From the NCBI RefSeq assembly GCF_900105205.1, contig NZ_FNSQ01000005.1, forward strand, positions 3,348,001 to 3,412,000: 64,000 nt of DNA, given 5' to 3'. The notes beneath the pieces were generated by a model. That model saw nothing but the letters and a program-made list of their open reading frames with translations, ran no database searches and was not told where the DNA came from. The stretch comes from Microbacterium hydrocarbonoxydans. Its GTDB lineage: Bacteria; Actinomycetota; Actinomycetes; Actinomycetales; Microbacteriaceae. Below, one piece after another: positions 18,397 to 27,390 of this stretch. The position numbers were made by a program, and so were the translations under genes. The first letter of the stretch is position 1. Each line of letters opens with the position of its first letter.

Positions 18397-19194
18397 ATGA
18401 GCCCCACGCGATGGTTCGCCCGGTCTCACGGGTTGACGCCGTCCGAGCAGTTCTCCGACTCGGACCTCGACGCGAACGCGCTCGCCCTCGGCCTGATGCA
18501 GATCCGCACCCTCCCCTCCGGCGCCTGGAACGATCCGACCGCCCCGTACCTCAGCAGCAGCGGACTCGAGGTGCTGGTGGATCAGTGGGGCGTCGGCACG
18601 CGCGGCGAGTGGTTGAACATGATCGACTTCCTCGCCACCGCTCGTCGGCGGCGGCACGCCCGGGAGCAGCACCTGGGAGTGCGAAATCACCTCGCCACCA
18701 CCTCGGGGCGGACACCGACGGCGAGGGAATGGCTCGCCGCGATCGCCGCAGACGGAGGGGACGCGCGGGATGCCGGCCCGTTCGTCGCCGGCATCGAGCG
18801 GGTCGAGCACGAGGTGCGCGCTCACGTCGGCGCGGATGTCGTCACGCCGGAGCTGTTCGTGCGCACGCTCGATGCCTACGCACTCGGACAGGCGGTCGCG
18901 ATGGCGACCTGGGGCGTCGCTCTCGGATATGCCGATGTCGGGGAGGCCCGACTGATCATCCATCGCGTCAACGGCGACGCCAGACGGTCCTTCGTGTCCT
19001 GGGCGGACTTCGGCCTCAGCTACCTCACCGGGCGGGTCATGCACTGGAGCGACGGCGACGTCGATGACACGGCCTTCGACAGGTTCGGCGACGGGTGGGA
19101 GACCTTCCGGGCAGCGACCCGCCGAGGAGCCCCCTGGGCGGCCCTGCCCTGGCATGTTCCCACCGAGGCCAGATCCTCCTCGCGGATGAGGTGA
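18397..19194 (+). CDS. DUF1266 domain protein
   Basis: A 265-residue soluble protein of unknown function. The C-terminal half matches the DUF1266 pattern: YALGQAVAMATWGVALGYADVGEA, then SWADFGLSYLTGRVMHW. A conserved WGVGTRGEWLNMIDFL segment precedes it. GTG (18394) and ATG (18397) lie in tandem after a GGGAGAG purine run; I use the ATG for better spacing. It is divergent from a TetR gene, so the pair may share regulation. No function is proposed. Confidence 0.75.
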   Translation: MSPTRWFARSHGLTPSEQFSDSDLDANALALGLMQIRTLPSGAWNDPTAPYLSSSGLEVLVDQWGVGTRGEWLNMIDFLATARRRRHAREQHLGVRNHLATTSGRTPTAREWLAAIAADGGDARDAGPFVAGIERVEHEVRAHVGADVVTPELFVRTLDAYALGQAVAMATWGVALGYADVGEARLIIHRVNGDARRSFVSWADFGLSYLTGRVMHWSDGDVDDTAFDRFGDGWETFRAATRRGAPWAALPWHVPTEARSSSRMR

Positions 19195-19287
19195 GCACAG
19201 ACCCGTCGATGCGGGCCGACCCGGAGGGGGCGTCAGGTCCGCATCGACGTCCTCCCTGCGGCTGCCTTCTGCGGCTGCGTTCTGCGA

Positions 19288-20283
19288 CTACGACGAGGCG
19301 CGCACCACGAGCTCGGTCGGCAGGATCGTCGTGTGCGCGGGGTCGCGACCGGCCAGGCGCGACAGCAGCACGGCCGCCATCGCCTCGCCCTGTGCGTACA
19401 TGGGCTGGCGCATCGTGGTCAGCGGCGGATCGGTGCTCACCGCCACGGACGAATCGTCGAAGCCGACGAGCGCGACGTCTTCGGGCACCCGGATGCCGGC
19501 GGCACGCAGAGCCGTCAGAGCGCCACGAGCCATCAGGTCGCTCGCCACGAAGATCGCGTCGGGGCGACCGGCCGCGAGGATGCGGCGCGCGGCATCCGCT
19601 CCGCTCGTCTCGCTGTAGTCGCCCGCCTCCTCGGCGAAGGGCGAGAGCCCAGCCTCGGCGAGCGCCCCACGGAAGCCCTGCACTCGGTCGACGGACGAGA
19701 CCATGGTCATCGGCCCCGAGATCGTCGCGATCCGCGTGCGGCCCGTCTCGATGAGATGGGCGGTGGCTGCTCGGGCGCCGGCGACATTGTCGACGTCGAC
19801 TACGTAGTCGCCCTCGCGGATCCGCACCGGACGACCACCCCAGACGACCGGCACGGCGTCGGCGACGCGGTCGATGAACGCATCGCTCGTGTGGTGGGAG
19901 ACGATGAGCGCGCCGTCGACCCCGCCGTTGCGCACGAAGCTCGTCATCTTGTCGCCGGGGTCGTCGCTCGCGATGAGCAGGTTCAGCAGGTAGTCGGAGC
20001 CGCGCAGAGCGCCGGTGATGCCCGCGACGATCGCCGCGAAGAACGGGTCGCCGAAGAAACGCGTCGTGTCCTCGGGGACGATCAGCGCGATCGCGTGCGT
20101 CTGCCTCGAAGCGAGGGAGCGCGCTGCGCGGTTGGGGACGTAGCTGAGCTCCTCGATCGCGCGCTTGACGGCGACGAGAGCCTCGGGGCTCACGGCCGTC
20201 GAGCCGTTCACGACGCGCGACACCGTCGACCGCGATACCCCGGCAGCGGATGCCACCTCTTCGATGGTCGCTCGTGACGACAC
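19288..20283 (-). CDS. cebR: LacI family regulator, CebR-like cellobiose repressor
   Basis: A 331-residue LacI-type repressor with the HTH ATIEEVASAAGVSRSTVSRVVNGSTAVSP and a periplasmic-binding-like sensor ending in VALVGFDDSSVAVSTDPPLTTMRQP. The GTG start has GGAGGGA five bases upstream. It is downstream of bgl on the same strand, and two perfect 14-bp palindromes identical to the Streptomyces CebR operator (TGGGAGCGCTCCCA) lie in front of the transporter operon. Cello-oligosaccharides are the expected inducers. Confidence 0.88.
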   Translation of the reverse strand: MSSRATIEEVASAAGVSRSTVSRVVNGSTAVSPEALVAVKRAIEELSYVPNRAARSLASRQTHAIALIVPEDTTRFFGDPFFAAIVAGITGALRGSDYLLNLLIASDDPGDKMTSFVRNGGVDGALIVSHHTSDAFIDRVADAVPVVWGGRPVRIREGDYVVDVDNVAGARAATAHLIETGRTRIATISGPMTMVSSVDRVQGFRGALAEAGLSPFAEEAGDYSETSGADAARRILAAGRPDAIFVASDLMARGALTALRAAGIRVPEDVALVGFDDSSVAVSTDPPLTTMRQPMYAQGEAMAAVLLSRLAGRDPAHTTILPTELVVRASS

Positions 20284-20338
20284 GACTCTCCCTCCGTCCG
20301 GCAGCGACGCCGGATGCGCCCCGTGCCGCCGACCGGCG

Positions 20339-21769
20339 TCAGAGAGCCCGGGCGGCGATGATGCGAGCGTACTCCCGACCGGAGTCCTTGAGGCTCCGCT
20401 CCTGCGTGTCGTAGTCGACGCGGACGATGCCGAACCGCTTGTCATAGCCCCACGCCCACTCGAAGTTGTCGAACATCGACCAGTAGAAGTAGCCGCGCAC
20501 GTCGACCCCGGCATCCGCGGCATCCAGCACCGCTCCGAGGTGCAGGCGCAGGAACTCGGTGCGGTCCTCGTCGTGCACCCGCGTCTCGCCGTCCTCGATC
20601 ACGGCGACGTCGTCGTAGGCTGCGCCGTTCTCGGTCATGTAGAGCACGGTCCCTGCGGGCTCGGCGTAGTCGGTCCACACGCGCTGCAGCAGACGGGTGA
20701 GGCCCTCGGGCTGCACCTCCCAGTTCTGGGCGGTGCGAGGCAGGCCGCGCTCGACCGCGTGGATGCCGTCGCTCGAGGGGTAGGGACTGCGCCCCGGCCT
20801 GCTGGTCGCCGGGCCGCCGCTGACCGGCGCCACCTCGGGAGCAGCCCCCGCGACGAGGTCGCCGTGGTAGTAGTTGACGCCCTGCGTGTCGATGCGCTGC
20901 GAGATCACGTCGAGGTCGCCGTCGTGCACGGCCTCCGCGAATCGCGCCACGGCGCCGGCATCCACCGCTCTGATGTCCCTGATGATGTCGTCGGGGTACA
21001 CGCCTCGGTAGATCGGGTCGAGGAACCAGCGGTTGAACTGTCCGTCGACGCGGCGAGCAGCGTCGACGTCGGCCGGGTTGTCGGGATCGGCGGGGTCTGC
21101 GACCGTGTGGTTCAGCGTGATGCCGAGGTTGAGGCTCTCATCGCGCCCCCGGAGCTCGCGGACGGTCTCGCCGTGGGCGAGCAGCAGGTGGTGCGCCGAC
21201 AGAAGTCCTTCGGCGACGCTCGTGTGACCTGGCGCGTGCTCCCCGCCTGTATAGGAGAGGAACGACGAGCACCACGGCTCGTTCAGGGTCGTCCACACGT
21301 TCACGCGGTCGCCCAGAGCGTCGTGCATCGTGCCGGCGTACTCGAGGAAGCGTCCGACGGTGTCACGGTTGGTCCACCCGCCGGTCTCCTGCAGCGCCTG
21401 CGGCATGTCCCAGTGATACAGCGTCAGCCAGGGCAGGATGTCGTTCGCGAGCAGCTCGTCGACCAGGCGCTCGTAGAAGTCCACGCCCTTCGCGTTCACC
21501 GCGCCGCCGTCGGGCCGGACGCGCGACCACGAGGTCGAGAAGCGGTACGTCTGCAGCCCGAGCTCCTTCATGAGGGCGACGTCCTGCGGGTAGCGGTGGT
21601 AGTGGTCGCACGCGACGTCGCCGTTGTCTCCCCCGATCACTGCGCCGGGCTCGCGGCTGAAGGCGTCCCAGATCGAGGCCGTGCGTCCGTCTTCGAAGGC
21701 CGCCCCCTCGATCTGATACGCCGCTGTCGCGGCTCCGAACAGGAAGTTCTCGGGGAAGGCGCGGGTCAT
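20339..21769 (-). CDS. Beta-glucosidase, GH1
   Basis: A 476-residue cytoplasmic hydrolase that cleaves cellobiose to glucose. The start MTRAFPENFLFGAATAAYQIEG is typical. The acid/base Glu is in TLNEPW and the nucleophile Glu in YMTENGAAYDD; SMFDNFEWAWGYDKRFG near the C-terminus is another GH1 signature. GAAAGGA lies 8 bases before this ATG. A second in-frame ATG at 21778 overlaps the cebG stop (ATGA) and would add MTS. Equivalent to bglC of the Streptomyces ceb cluster. Confidence 0.93.
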   Translation of the reverse strand: MTRAFPENFLFGAATAAYQIEGAAFEDGRTASIWDAFSREPGAVIGGDNGDVACDHYHRYPQDVALMKELGLQTYRFSTSWSRVRPDGGAVNAKGVDFYERLVDELLANDILPWLTLYHWDMPQALQETGGWTNRDTVGRFLEYAGTMHDALGDRVNVWTTLNEPWCSSFLSYTGGEHAPGHTSVAEGLLSAHHLLLAHGETVRELRGRDESLNLGITLNHTVADPADPDNPADVDAARRVDGQFNRWFLDPIYRGVYPDDIIRDIRAVDAGAVARFAEAVHDGDLDVISQRIDTQGVNYYHGDLVAGAAPEVAPVSGGPATSRPGRSPYPSSDGIHAVERGLPRTAQNWEVQPEGLTRLLQRVWTDYAEPAGTVLYMTENGAAYDDVAVIEDGETRVHDEDRTEFLRLHLGAVLDAADAGVDVRGYFYWSMFDNFEWAWGYDKRFGIVRVDYDTQERSLKDSGREYARIIAARAL

Positions 21770-21774
21770 AGAGG

Positions 21775-22665
21775 TCATCCTTTCACCGCGCCCGCCATGA
21801 TGCCACTGACCAGCTGCCGGCCCGCCACGACGAACAGGACGAGCAGCGGAAGGGTCGCGAGCACCGCGCCGGCGAGCACGATGGAGTAGTCGATGTAGTA
21901 GCCGGACTGCAACTGGCTGAGCGCCGTCTGCAGCGTCGGGTTCTGCGGGGAGAGCACGATCAGGGGCCAGAGGTAGTCGGTCCACGCCGTCATGAAGGTG
22001 AAGAGGCCGAGGATCGCCATGGCAGGACGAGCGGCCGGGATGCCGACGGTGAGGAACGTGCGGAACTGGTTGGCTCCGTCCATCCGCGCCGCCTCGATCA
22101 GCTCGTCGGGGATCACGTCGACCAGGTACTGCCGCATGAAGAAGACGCCGAAGGCCGTCACCAGTGTCGGCACGATGACCGCACCGATCGATCCGGTCCA
22201 GCCGAGCTCGCGCATCAGCATGAACAGCGGGATGATGCCCAGCTGGGTCGGGATCGCCATCGTCGCGATCACGAAGATCATCAGTCCATCACGACCCTTG
22301 AAGCGCAGCTTGGCGAACGCGTAGCCGGCGAGGGTCGAGAACGTCACCACCGACACCGTGATGATCCCGGAGATGAGGAACGAGTTTCCCAGAGCGAGCC
22401 AGAACGGGATCGCGTCGAACACCTTGGCGGCGTTGGCGAAGAAGTTCCCGCCGGGGAACAGGGGCAGGGTCTCGCCCCTCGTCGCGTTCGTGCCGCTCGC
22501 CACGACGACCGACCACCACAGCGGGTAGACGCTGCCGATGATGAACGCGGCCAGCAGGCCGTAGGTGAGGAAGCCGGGGCGGCTGCCGATGCCGGCGTTG
22601 CCGCCGACGGCCGCGCGGCGCTTCCGGATCTTCTCGGGGACGCTCAGCGCCTGGGTGGCGGTCAT
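21775..22665 (-). CDS. cebG: Cellobiose-type ABC transporter permease (MalG family)
   Basis: A 296-residue CUT1 sugar permease with six predicted membrane spans. The EAA motif reads EAARMDGANQFRTFLTVGIPAARPAMAI. It pairs with CebF to form the channel. The ATG overlaps the cebF stop by four bases. No dedicated ATPase is encoded in the operon; as in Streptomyces, a shared MsiK-type ATPase elsewhere is expected. Confidence 0.9.
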   Translation of the reverse strand: MTATQALSVPEKIRKRRAAVGGNAGIGSRPGFLTYGLLAAFIIGSVYPLWWSVVVASGTNATRGETLPLFPGGNFFANAAKVFDAIPFWLALGNSFLISGIITVSVVTFSTLAGYAFAKLRFKGRDGLMIFVIATMAIPTQLGIIPLFMLMRELGWTGSIGAVIVPTLVTAFGVFFMRQYLVDVIPDELIEAARMDGANQFRTFLTVGIPAARPAMAILGLFTFMTAWTDYLWPLIVLSPQNPTLQTALSQLQSGYYIDYSIVLAGAVLATLPLLVLFVVAGRQLVSGIMAGAVKG

Positions 22666-23786
22666 CGCGCGTTCTCCTCGGTCGTGGTGGCGATCGTCCT
22701 GCCGGCGGCTGACGTGTCGGTGGCGCTGCCGGTGGTGGCGCTGCCGGTGGTGGCGCTGCGCGCACGTCGGCGCGCAGCGCGGCTCTTCGGAGCATCCCCT
22801 GTCGAGATGCGCTGCGAGATGAGGAAGTTGATCAGCCCGATCCCGACGATCAGCACGAACAGCAGGATCGCGACGGCGGATGCCTGGCCGAGATCGCGGC
22901 GGAAGAATGCGAGGTCCCACAGGAACAGCACCGTCGTCTGGAACTGCCTGTCGCTGCCGCCGATGCCGCCGGCGGAAGACACGTCGAACAGGCGTGGCTC
23001 GGCGAAGATCTGCAGACCGCCGATGGTGGCGGTGATGATCACGAAGATGAGCGTCGGTCGGATCGTCGGGATCGTGATCGAGAAGAAGCGACGGGCGGCT
23101 CCCGCCCCGTCGAGGGCGGCCGATTCATAGAGGTCGCGCGGCACGGCCTGCATGGCGGCGAGCAGGATCAGGGCGTTGTACCCGGTCCAGCGGAAGTTCA
23201 CCATCACGGCGATCGCGATGTGCGACAGGGCGGTGTCCTCCTTCCACTGCTGGTCGGCGATGCCGACGAGGTTGAGGAGATTGTTGGCGAGGCCGTCAGC
23301 CTCGTTGAAGATGCTCGAGAAGATGATGGCGATCGCGACGGGGGTCACCACGAACGGGATCAGCACACTCATCCGCCAGAACGTGGGAGCGCGAAGGCCT
23401 CTGTCGAGGAGGTAGGCGATGAAGAGGGCGACGGCCAGCTGCGGCACCGCGGACAGCAGGAAGATGCTCAGCGTGTTGAAGATCGAGTTCCAGAACATCG
23501 AATCGGCCAGGATCGCGGCGAAGTTCCCGAGACCGATGAACTCGCCTTCGCCTCTGAGCAGATCCCATTCGTGGACGGCCACCCAGACGGTGTAGATCAG
23601 GGGGAAGAGACCGAACAACCCGAACAGCAGGAAGAAGGGCGAGATGTAGAAGTACGGAGAAGCGTTCTGGTCGAACCGCGAGAGGCGGTGCCGCCAGGGA
23701 CGCCGCGATGCGGCATCCGCTGTCGCGGTCTTCGCGCGCTTCGACGACGCCACCGTCGTCTCCGAGCGCTCATGGGTGAGGGTCAT
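22662..23786 (-). CDS. cebF: Cellobiose-type ABC transporter permease (MalF family)
   Basis: A 374-residue CUT1 permease with an N-terminal cytoplasmic tail of about 40 residues, six spans, and the EAA-like loop YESAALDGAGAARRFFSITIPTIRPTL. The C-terminal tail has a tandem TGSAT repeat coded by a 15-bp direct repeat at 22728-22757, an extension not needed for transport. Between cebE and cebG in the operon. Confidence 0.9.
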   Translation of the reverse strand: MTLTHERSETTVASSKRAKTATADAASRRPWRHRLSRFDQNASPYFYISPFFLLFGLFGLFPLIYTVWVAVHEWDLLRGEGEFIGLGNFAAILADSMFWNSIFNTLSIFLLSAVPQLAVALFIAYLLDRGLRAPTFWRMSVLIPFVVTPVAIAIIFSSIFNEADGLANNLLNLVGIADQQWKEDTALSHIAIAVMVNFRWTGYNALILLAAMQAVPRDLYESAALDGAGAARRFFSITIPTIRPTLIFVIITATIGGLQIFAEPRLFDVSSAGGIGGSDRQFQTTVLFLWDLAFFRRDLGQASAVAILLFVLIVGIGLINFLISQRISTGDAPKSRAARRRARSATTGSATTGSATDTSAAGRTIATTTEENAR

Positions 23787-23822
23787 GGCTCTTCCTTGGT
23801 CCTGGTCCGGGGCGTCTGAGGT

Positions 23823-23885
23823 GCTCCGGTCGCAATCCGTGTCGCCCGCCCGTGAGGGCGACGCGGCACGAACTGCGACCGGAGC
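23823..23885 (-). terminator. Intra-operon hairpin between cebE and cebF
   Basis: A perfect 12-bp stem, GCTCCGGTCGCA (23823-23834) against TGCGACCGGAGC (23874-23885), capped by an inner TCGCCC/GGGCGA stem. It lies in the 115-base gap after the binding-protein gene. Such a structure usually ends part of the transcripts or protects the upstream mRNA, giving more receptor than permease. Confidence 0.7.
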
Positions 23886-23901
23886 GGATGCGGTGGCTGG
23901 T

Positions 23902-25218
23902 TCAGTCGACCAGCTTGTTCAGGAGCGCGATCGCGGCGTCCCAGGCGCCCTGAGTGTCGGTCTCGCCTCGGTCCAACCCGCTGAGGGCGGGGCCGAAGAC
24001 GTTCTCCTGGATGATGGAGTCGTCTGCGCCCTTGAACTGCGCGACGACGCCCTTGGCCCGCTCCGCGAGGATGGCACCCGTGGGCGCACCGTTGAAGAAC
24101 TCATTCGGCGTCGCGTCGGCCGCGAGGGTCTCCTGCGCCTTGATCGTCGAGGGGAAGTTGCCAGCCGCGGCGGACTGCTTCACCTGCTGCTCAGGCTGCG
24201 TCAGCCAGTCGGCGAGGTCGGCCGCAGCCTCCTGGTGCTGCGAGGACTCCGAGATCGACAGCCACGCGCCGCCCCAGTTGGCCTGGCCACCGGGGAAGAC
24301 GTCGGCGAAGTCCCACCCGGTCGACGCGTCGCCGCCACCGGCCTCGACCTGACCCTGAACGATGCCGAGCATCCATCCGGGGCAGACGAAGGTGGCGAAG
24401 GATCCGTCGACGAACGACTTGCCGCCGTTCCAGTCCCATGCCTTCTGTGCGGCCGACTGACCGCCCTCGGTCGCAGCCCCGAGCATCTCGAAGCGCTCCT
24501 TGAGCTCGTCGTTGCCCTCGACGTTGAGCTCGCCGTCAGCGGTGTAGTAGCCCTCGTCGAGCTGGTTGACCATGGCGTTCCAGACGAAACCGGAGTGGTC
24601 GTACCAGGCCTTGCCGGTCTTGTCGGTGTACTCCTGGCCCACGGCGAAGTAGTTCTCCCAGTCGCCGTTCAGCAGTTCTGCGACGGACTCGCGGTCGCTC
24701 GGCATCCCGGCGGCCTCGAATGCGGCGCCGTTGTAGCAGATGCCGCTGGGGCCGATGTCGGTGCCGTAGCCGATGACGCGCCCGTCAGGGTCGGTGACCT
24801 GGTCGTACTTCCATTCGAGCCAGTCGCCCTTGCGGTCCTCGATGCCGTGGTCGCGCAGGTCGATGAAGGTGTCTGGCGCGTCCGCCATGATCGCTCCGAG
24901 CCAGCCCTCCTCGATGGCGACGATGTCGCTGAGGCCGGAGCCTGCGCCGATCTTGGTGAAGACGTCGGTGCGCGCGTTGCCACCGGTGTCGATGTTGGTC
25001 GCCTCGATCGTGACGTTCGGGTGCGCCTTCTCGTACTCCTTGTAGAGGTCTTCGTATCCGAAGGTGCCGAACGTGGTGATCGTCAGGGTCACCTTCTCGT
25101 CGCTGGCGGCGCCGTCGCCGCTCTCAGGGCCGGAAGCTGCGCAGCCGGCGAGAGCCAGGGCGGAGACGGATGCCGCGGCTGCTGCCGTGAGGATCCGCTT
25201 GCGGGCACGTGTGTTCAC
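23902..25218 (-). CDS. cebE: Cellobiose-type ABC transporter substrate-binding lipoprotein
   Basis: A 438-residue extracellular receptor. The signal peptide ends in the lipobox ALAGC with Cys about residue 26, so it is lipid-anchored to the membrane. The mature part is an SBP_bac_1 domain (VTLTITTFGTFGYEDLYKEYEKAHPNV region, WLGAIMADAPDTFIDL, GGAWLSISESSQHQEAA). First gene of the ceb operon. Cellobiose or cellotriose is inferred from the CebR operators and the GH1 gene. Confidence 0.92.
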   Translation of the reverse strand: MNTRARKRILTAAAAASVSALALAGCAASGPESGDGAASDEKVTLTITTFGTFGYEDLYKEYEKAHPNVTIEATNIDTGGNARTDVFTKIGAGSGLSDIVAIEEGWLGAIMADAPDTFIDLRDHGIEDRKGDWLEWKYDQVTDPDGRVIGYGTDIGPSGICYNGAAFEAAGMPSDRESVAELLNGDWENYFAVGQEYTDKTGKAWYDHSGFVWNAMVNQLDEGYYTADGELNVEGNDELKERFEMLGAATEGGQSAAQKAWDWNGGKSFVDGSFATFVCPGWMLGIVQGQVEAGGGDASTGWDFADVFPGGQANWGGAWLSISESSQHQEAAADLADWLTQPEQQVKQSAAAGNFPSTIKAQETLAADATPNEFFNGAPTGAILAERAKGVVAQFKGADDSIIQENVFGPALSGLDRGETDTQGAWDAAIALLNKLVD

Positions 25219-25335
25219 AGTTCACTCCTTTGTGGTGGGTCGTGCGGTGGTGGTGCGGGTGGTGCTCGGGGTCGTGCGTGGTGACTCCTGTGGTGATTCC
25301 CCGGTGGTTCCCTCGTGGAACCCGGTGAATCTTCA

Positions 25336-25349
25336 TGGGAGCGCTCCCA
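25336..25349. promoter_or_regulatory. CebR operator 2
   Basis: TGGGAGCGCTCCCA, a perfect 14-bp palindrome, 34 bases from the identical operator 1 and just downstream of the predicted transcription start, so it would act as a roadblock. Confidence 0.92.
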
Positions 25350-25363
25350 CGCACTGTTGAGTG

Positions 25364-25392
25364 ACTCTATGGGAGCGCTCCCACGGTGTCAA
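25364..25392 (-). promoter_or_regulatory. cebE promoter with CebR operator 1 in the spacer
   Basis: On the minus strand TTGACA (25387-25392) and TAGAGT (25364-25369) are exactly 17 bases apart. The spacer contains TGGGAGCGCTCCCA (25370-25383). Bound CebR would cover the space between the two promoter boxes. The leader to cebE is about 140 bases and shows no other structure. Confidence 0.93.
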
Positions 25393-25406
25393 GCCCGAGA
25401 CTTGGC

Positions 25407-25491
25407 GTGCATACCTCAGCACGAGAACGCTCGATACGGCCGCTCGGCCCCGATTTCAGCGATTCCCGCCTGATTCTGCTGAGTTGTGAAC
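25407..25491. repeat. Family A palindromic repeat, copy 2
   Basis: An 85-bp element from GTGCATACCTCAGCA (25407-25421, degenerate arm) to TGCTGAGTTGTGAAC (25477-25491). It lies between the divergent cebE and apt promoters and ends 6 bases before the apt -10 box. Confidence 0.8.
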
Positions 25492-25497
25492 GCGGCG

Positions 25498-25510
25498 TAC
25501 CCTTGACCGG
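25498..25510 (+). promoter_or_regulatory. Leaderless -10 box of apt
   Basis: TACCCT at 25498-25503, then six bases (TGACCG), then the GTG of apt. The acetyltransferase at 7617 has almost the same arrangement (TACCCT-TGACGC-GTG). Confidence 0.7.
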
Positions 25511-26040
25511 TGCCCGACACCGAACTCTCCCCCGCTCTCGTCCGCGCCGCATCGCTGATCCGCAGCATCCCGGACTATCCGGAACCGGGCATCGTCTTCC
25601 GCGACATCACGCCCCTCCTCGCCGACGCCGAGGCGCTGCAGGCCACCACCGAGGCGATCATCGCTCCGTTCGCCGGCCAGTTCGACGTGGTCGCCGGAAT
25701 CGAGGCGCGCGGGTTCATCCTCGCCGGGACTGCGGCGATCGCCGCCGGGGTCGGACTCATCCCGATCCGCAAGGCCGGCAAGCTGCCCCGACCCGCAGCA
25801 TCCGTCGACTACGCCCTCGAATACGGCACAGCCACGATCGAGATGCACGACGACCTTCCCGCCGGATCCCGGGTCCTGCTGATCGACGACGTCCTCGCCA
25901 CGGGCGGCACGTTGGCAGCCGGGCGCGAGCTGGTCGAGCGCCTCGGCAGCCACGTCATCGGCATCTCGGTGCTGTTCGAGATCGACGGCCTCGGCGGCCG
26001 CGATGCGATCGGCGACCTGCACACGGTCTTCCACGCCTGA
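25510..26040 (+). CDS. apt: Adenine phosphoribosyltransferase
   Basis: A 176-residue salvage enzyme making AMP from adenine and PRPP. Family landmarks are IRSIPDYPEPGIVFRDITPLL, GIEARGFILAG, GLIPIRKAGKLPR, the flexible-loop segment DYALEYGTATIEMH and the PRPP motif VLLIDDVLATGGTLAAG. The GTG start follows a -10 box by six bases. Confidence 0.95.
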   Translation: MPDTELSPALVRAASLIRSIPDYPEPGIVFRDITPLLADAEALQATTEAIIAPFAGQFDVVAGIEARGFILAGTAAIAAGVGLIPIRKAGKLPRPAASVDYALEYGTATIEMHDDLPAGSRVLLIDDVLATGGTLAAGRELVERLGSHVIGISVLFEIDGLGGRDAIGDLHTVFHA

Positions 26041-26078
26041 GGCCCGAACCACCGCGTCGTCCGACTCACGCGAGCCGG

Positions 26079-26084
26079 TAGACT
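26079..26084 (+). promoter_or_regulatory. Probable -10 box of purSQ
   Basis: TAGACT in the 81-base gap between apt and purS, placing the start about 30 bases before the purS ATG. CCGGAG lies 6 bases before that ATG as ribosome site. No convincing -35 box is seen. Confidence 0.45.
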
Positions 26085-26121
26085 GGACACGCCCGTCCGC
26101 CCGCGACTTCCGGAGCCGTTC

Positions 26122-26366
26122 ATGCCCACCATCGTCGTCGACGTCATGCCCAAGCCCGAACTGCTCGACCCGCAGGGGAAGGCTGTGTCCGGCGCATTCA
26201 CCCGTCTCGGCGTCGAGGGATTCTCCGATGTGCGCATCGGCAAGCGTTTCGAACTCACGGTCGACGGCGAGGTCACCGACGAGGTGCTCGCCGAGGCCCG
26301 TCGCATCGCCGACGAGGTGCTCTCCAACTCCGTGATCGAGGATGTCGTCGGCATCGAGGTCGCCGA

Positions 26367-26370
<4 letters not shown>
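26122..26370 (+). CDS. purS: Phosphoribosylformylglycinamidine synthase subunit PurS
   Basis: An 82-residue small subunit of the FGAM synthase complex. [21 protein letters not shown] and [17 protein letters not shown] are typical. It bridges PurL and PurQ during ammonia transfer. purQ follows with a 4-base overlap. purL, which often comes next, is not here. Confidence 0.95.
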
Positions 26371-27074
<704 letters not shown>

Positions 27075-27117
27075 GCGCCGCACGCGCTCGTGTGCGCGGC
27101 TGGCGTGTGCGCGGCTG

Positions 27118-27171
27118 GCGGGGTCAAAAGAGCATCCGAAACGGGCCTGCCGCGTGCGTAACTGACCCCGC
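27118..27171. repeat. Family B palindromic repeat, copy 1
   Basis: A 54-bp element with GCGGGGTCA (27118-27126) facing TGACCCCGC (27163-27171). A 15-bp direct repeat (GTGTGCGCGGCTGGC) precedes it. It lies downstream of purQ, in a 316-base gap before the convergent exported-protein gene. Confidence 0.75.
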
Positions 27172-27259
27172 ACGGCCTGCGAGGTGCACTATCGACCCCG
27201 CACCGATGAGCCACCCCGCGCCCGTGGCGGCGACGGTACGTGCCCGCGGGCGTGGCCAG

Positions 27260-27313
27260 GCGTGGTCAAAAACGCATCCAAAACGGGCGCTTCCGATGCG
27301 TTACTGACCACGC
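27260..27313. repeat. Family B palindromic repeat, copy 2
   Basis: A 54-bp element with GCGTGGTCA (27260-27268) facing TGACCACGC (27305-27313). Inner arms ACGCATC/GATGCGT also pair. The outer arms differ from copy 1 by a matched pair of changes. A second copy of the right arm, GATGCGTTACTGACCACGC, follows at 27325-27343. Confidence 0.78.
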
Positions 27314-27390
27314 ACCGCGCCCATGATGCGTTACTGACCACGCACCGCGCACACGGCGGAGCTCACGGCGGCAGAGGTTTCGGCGCCCGG

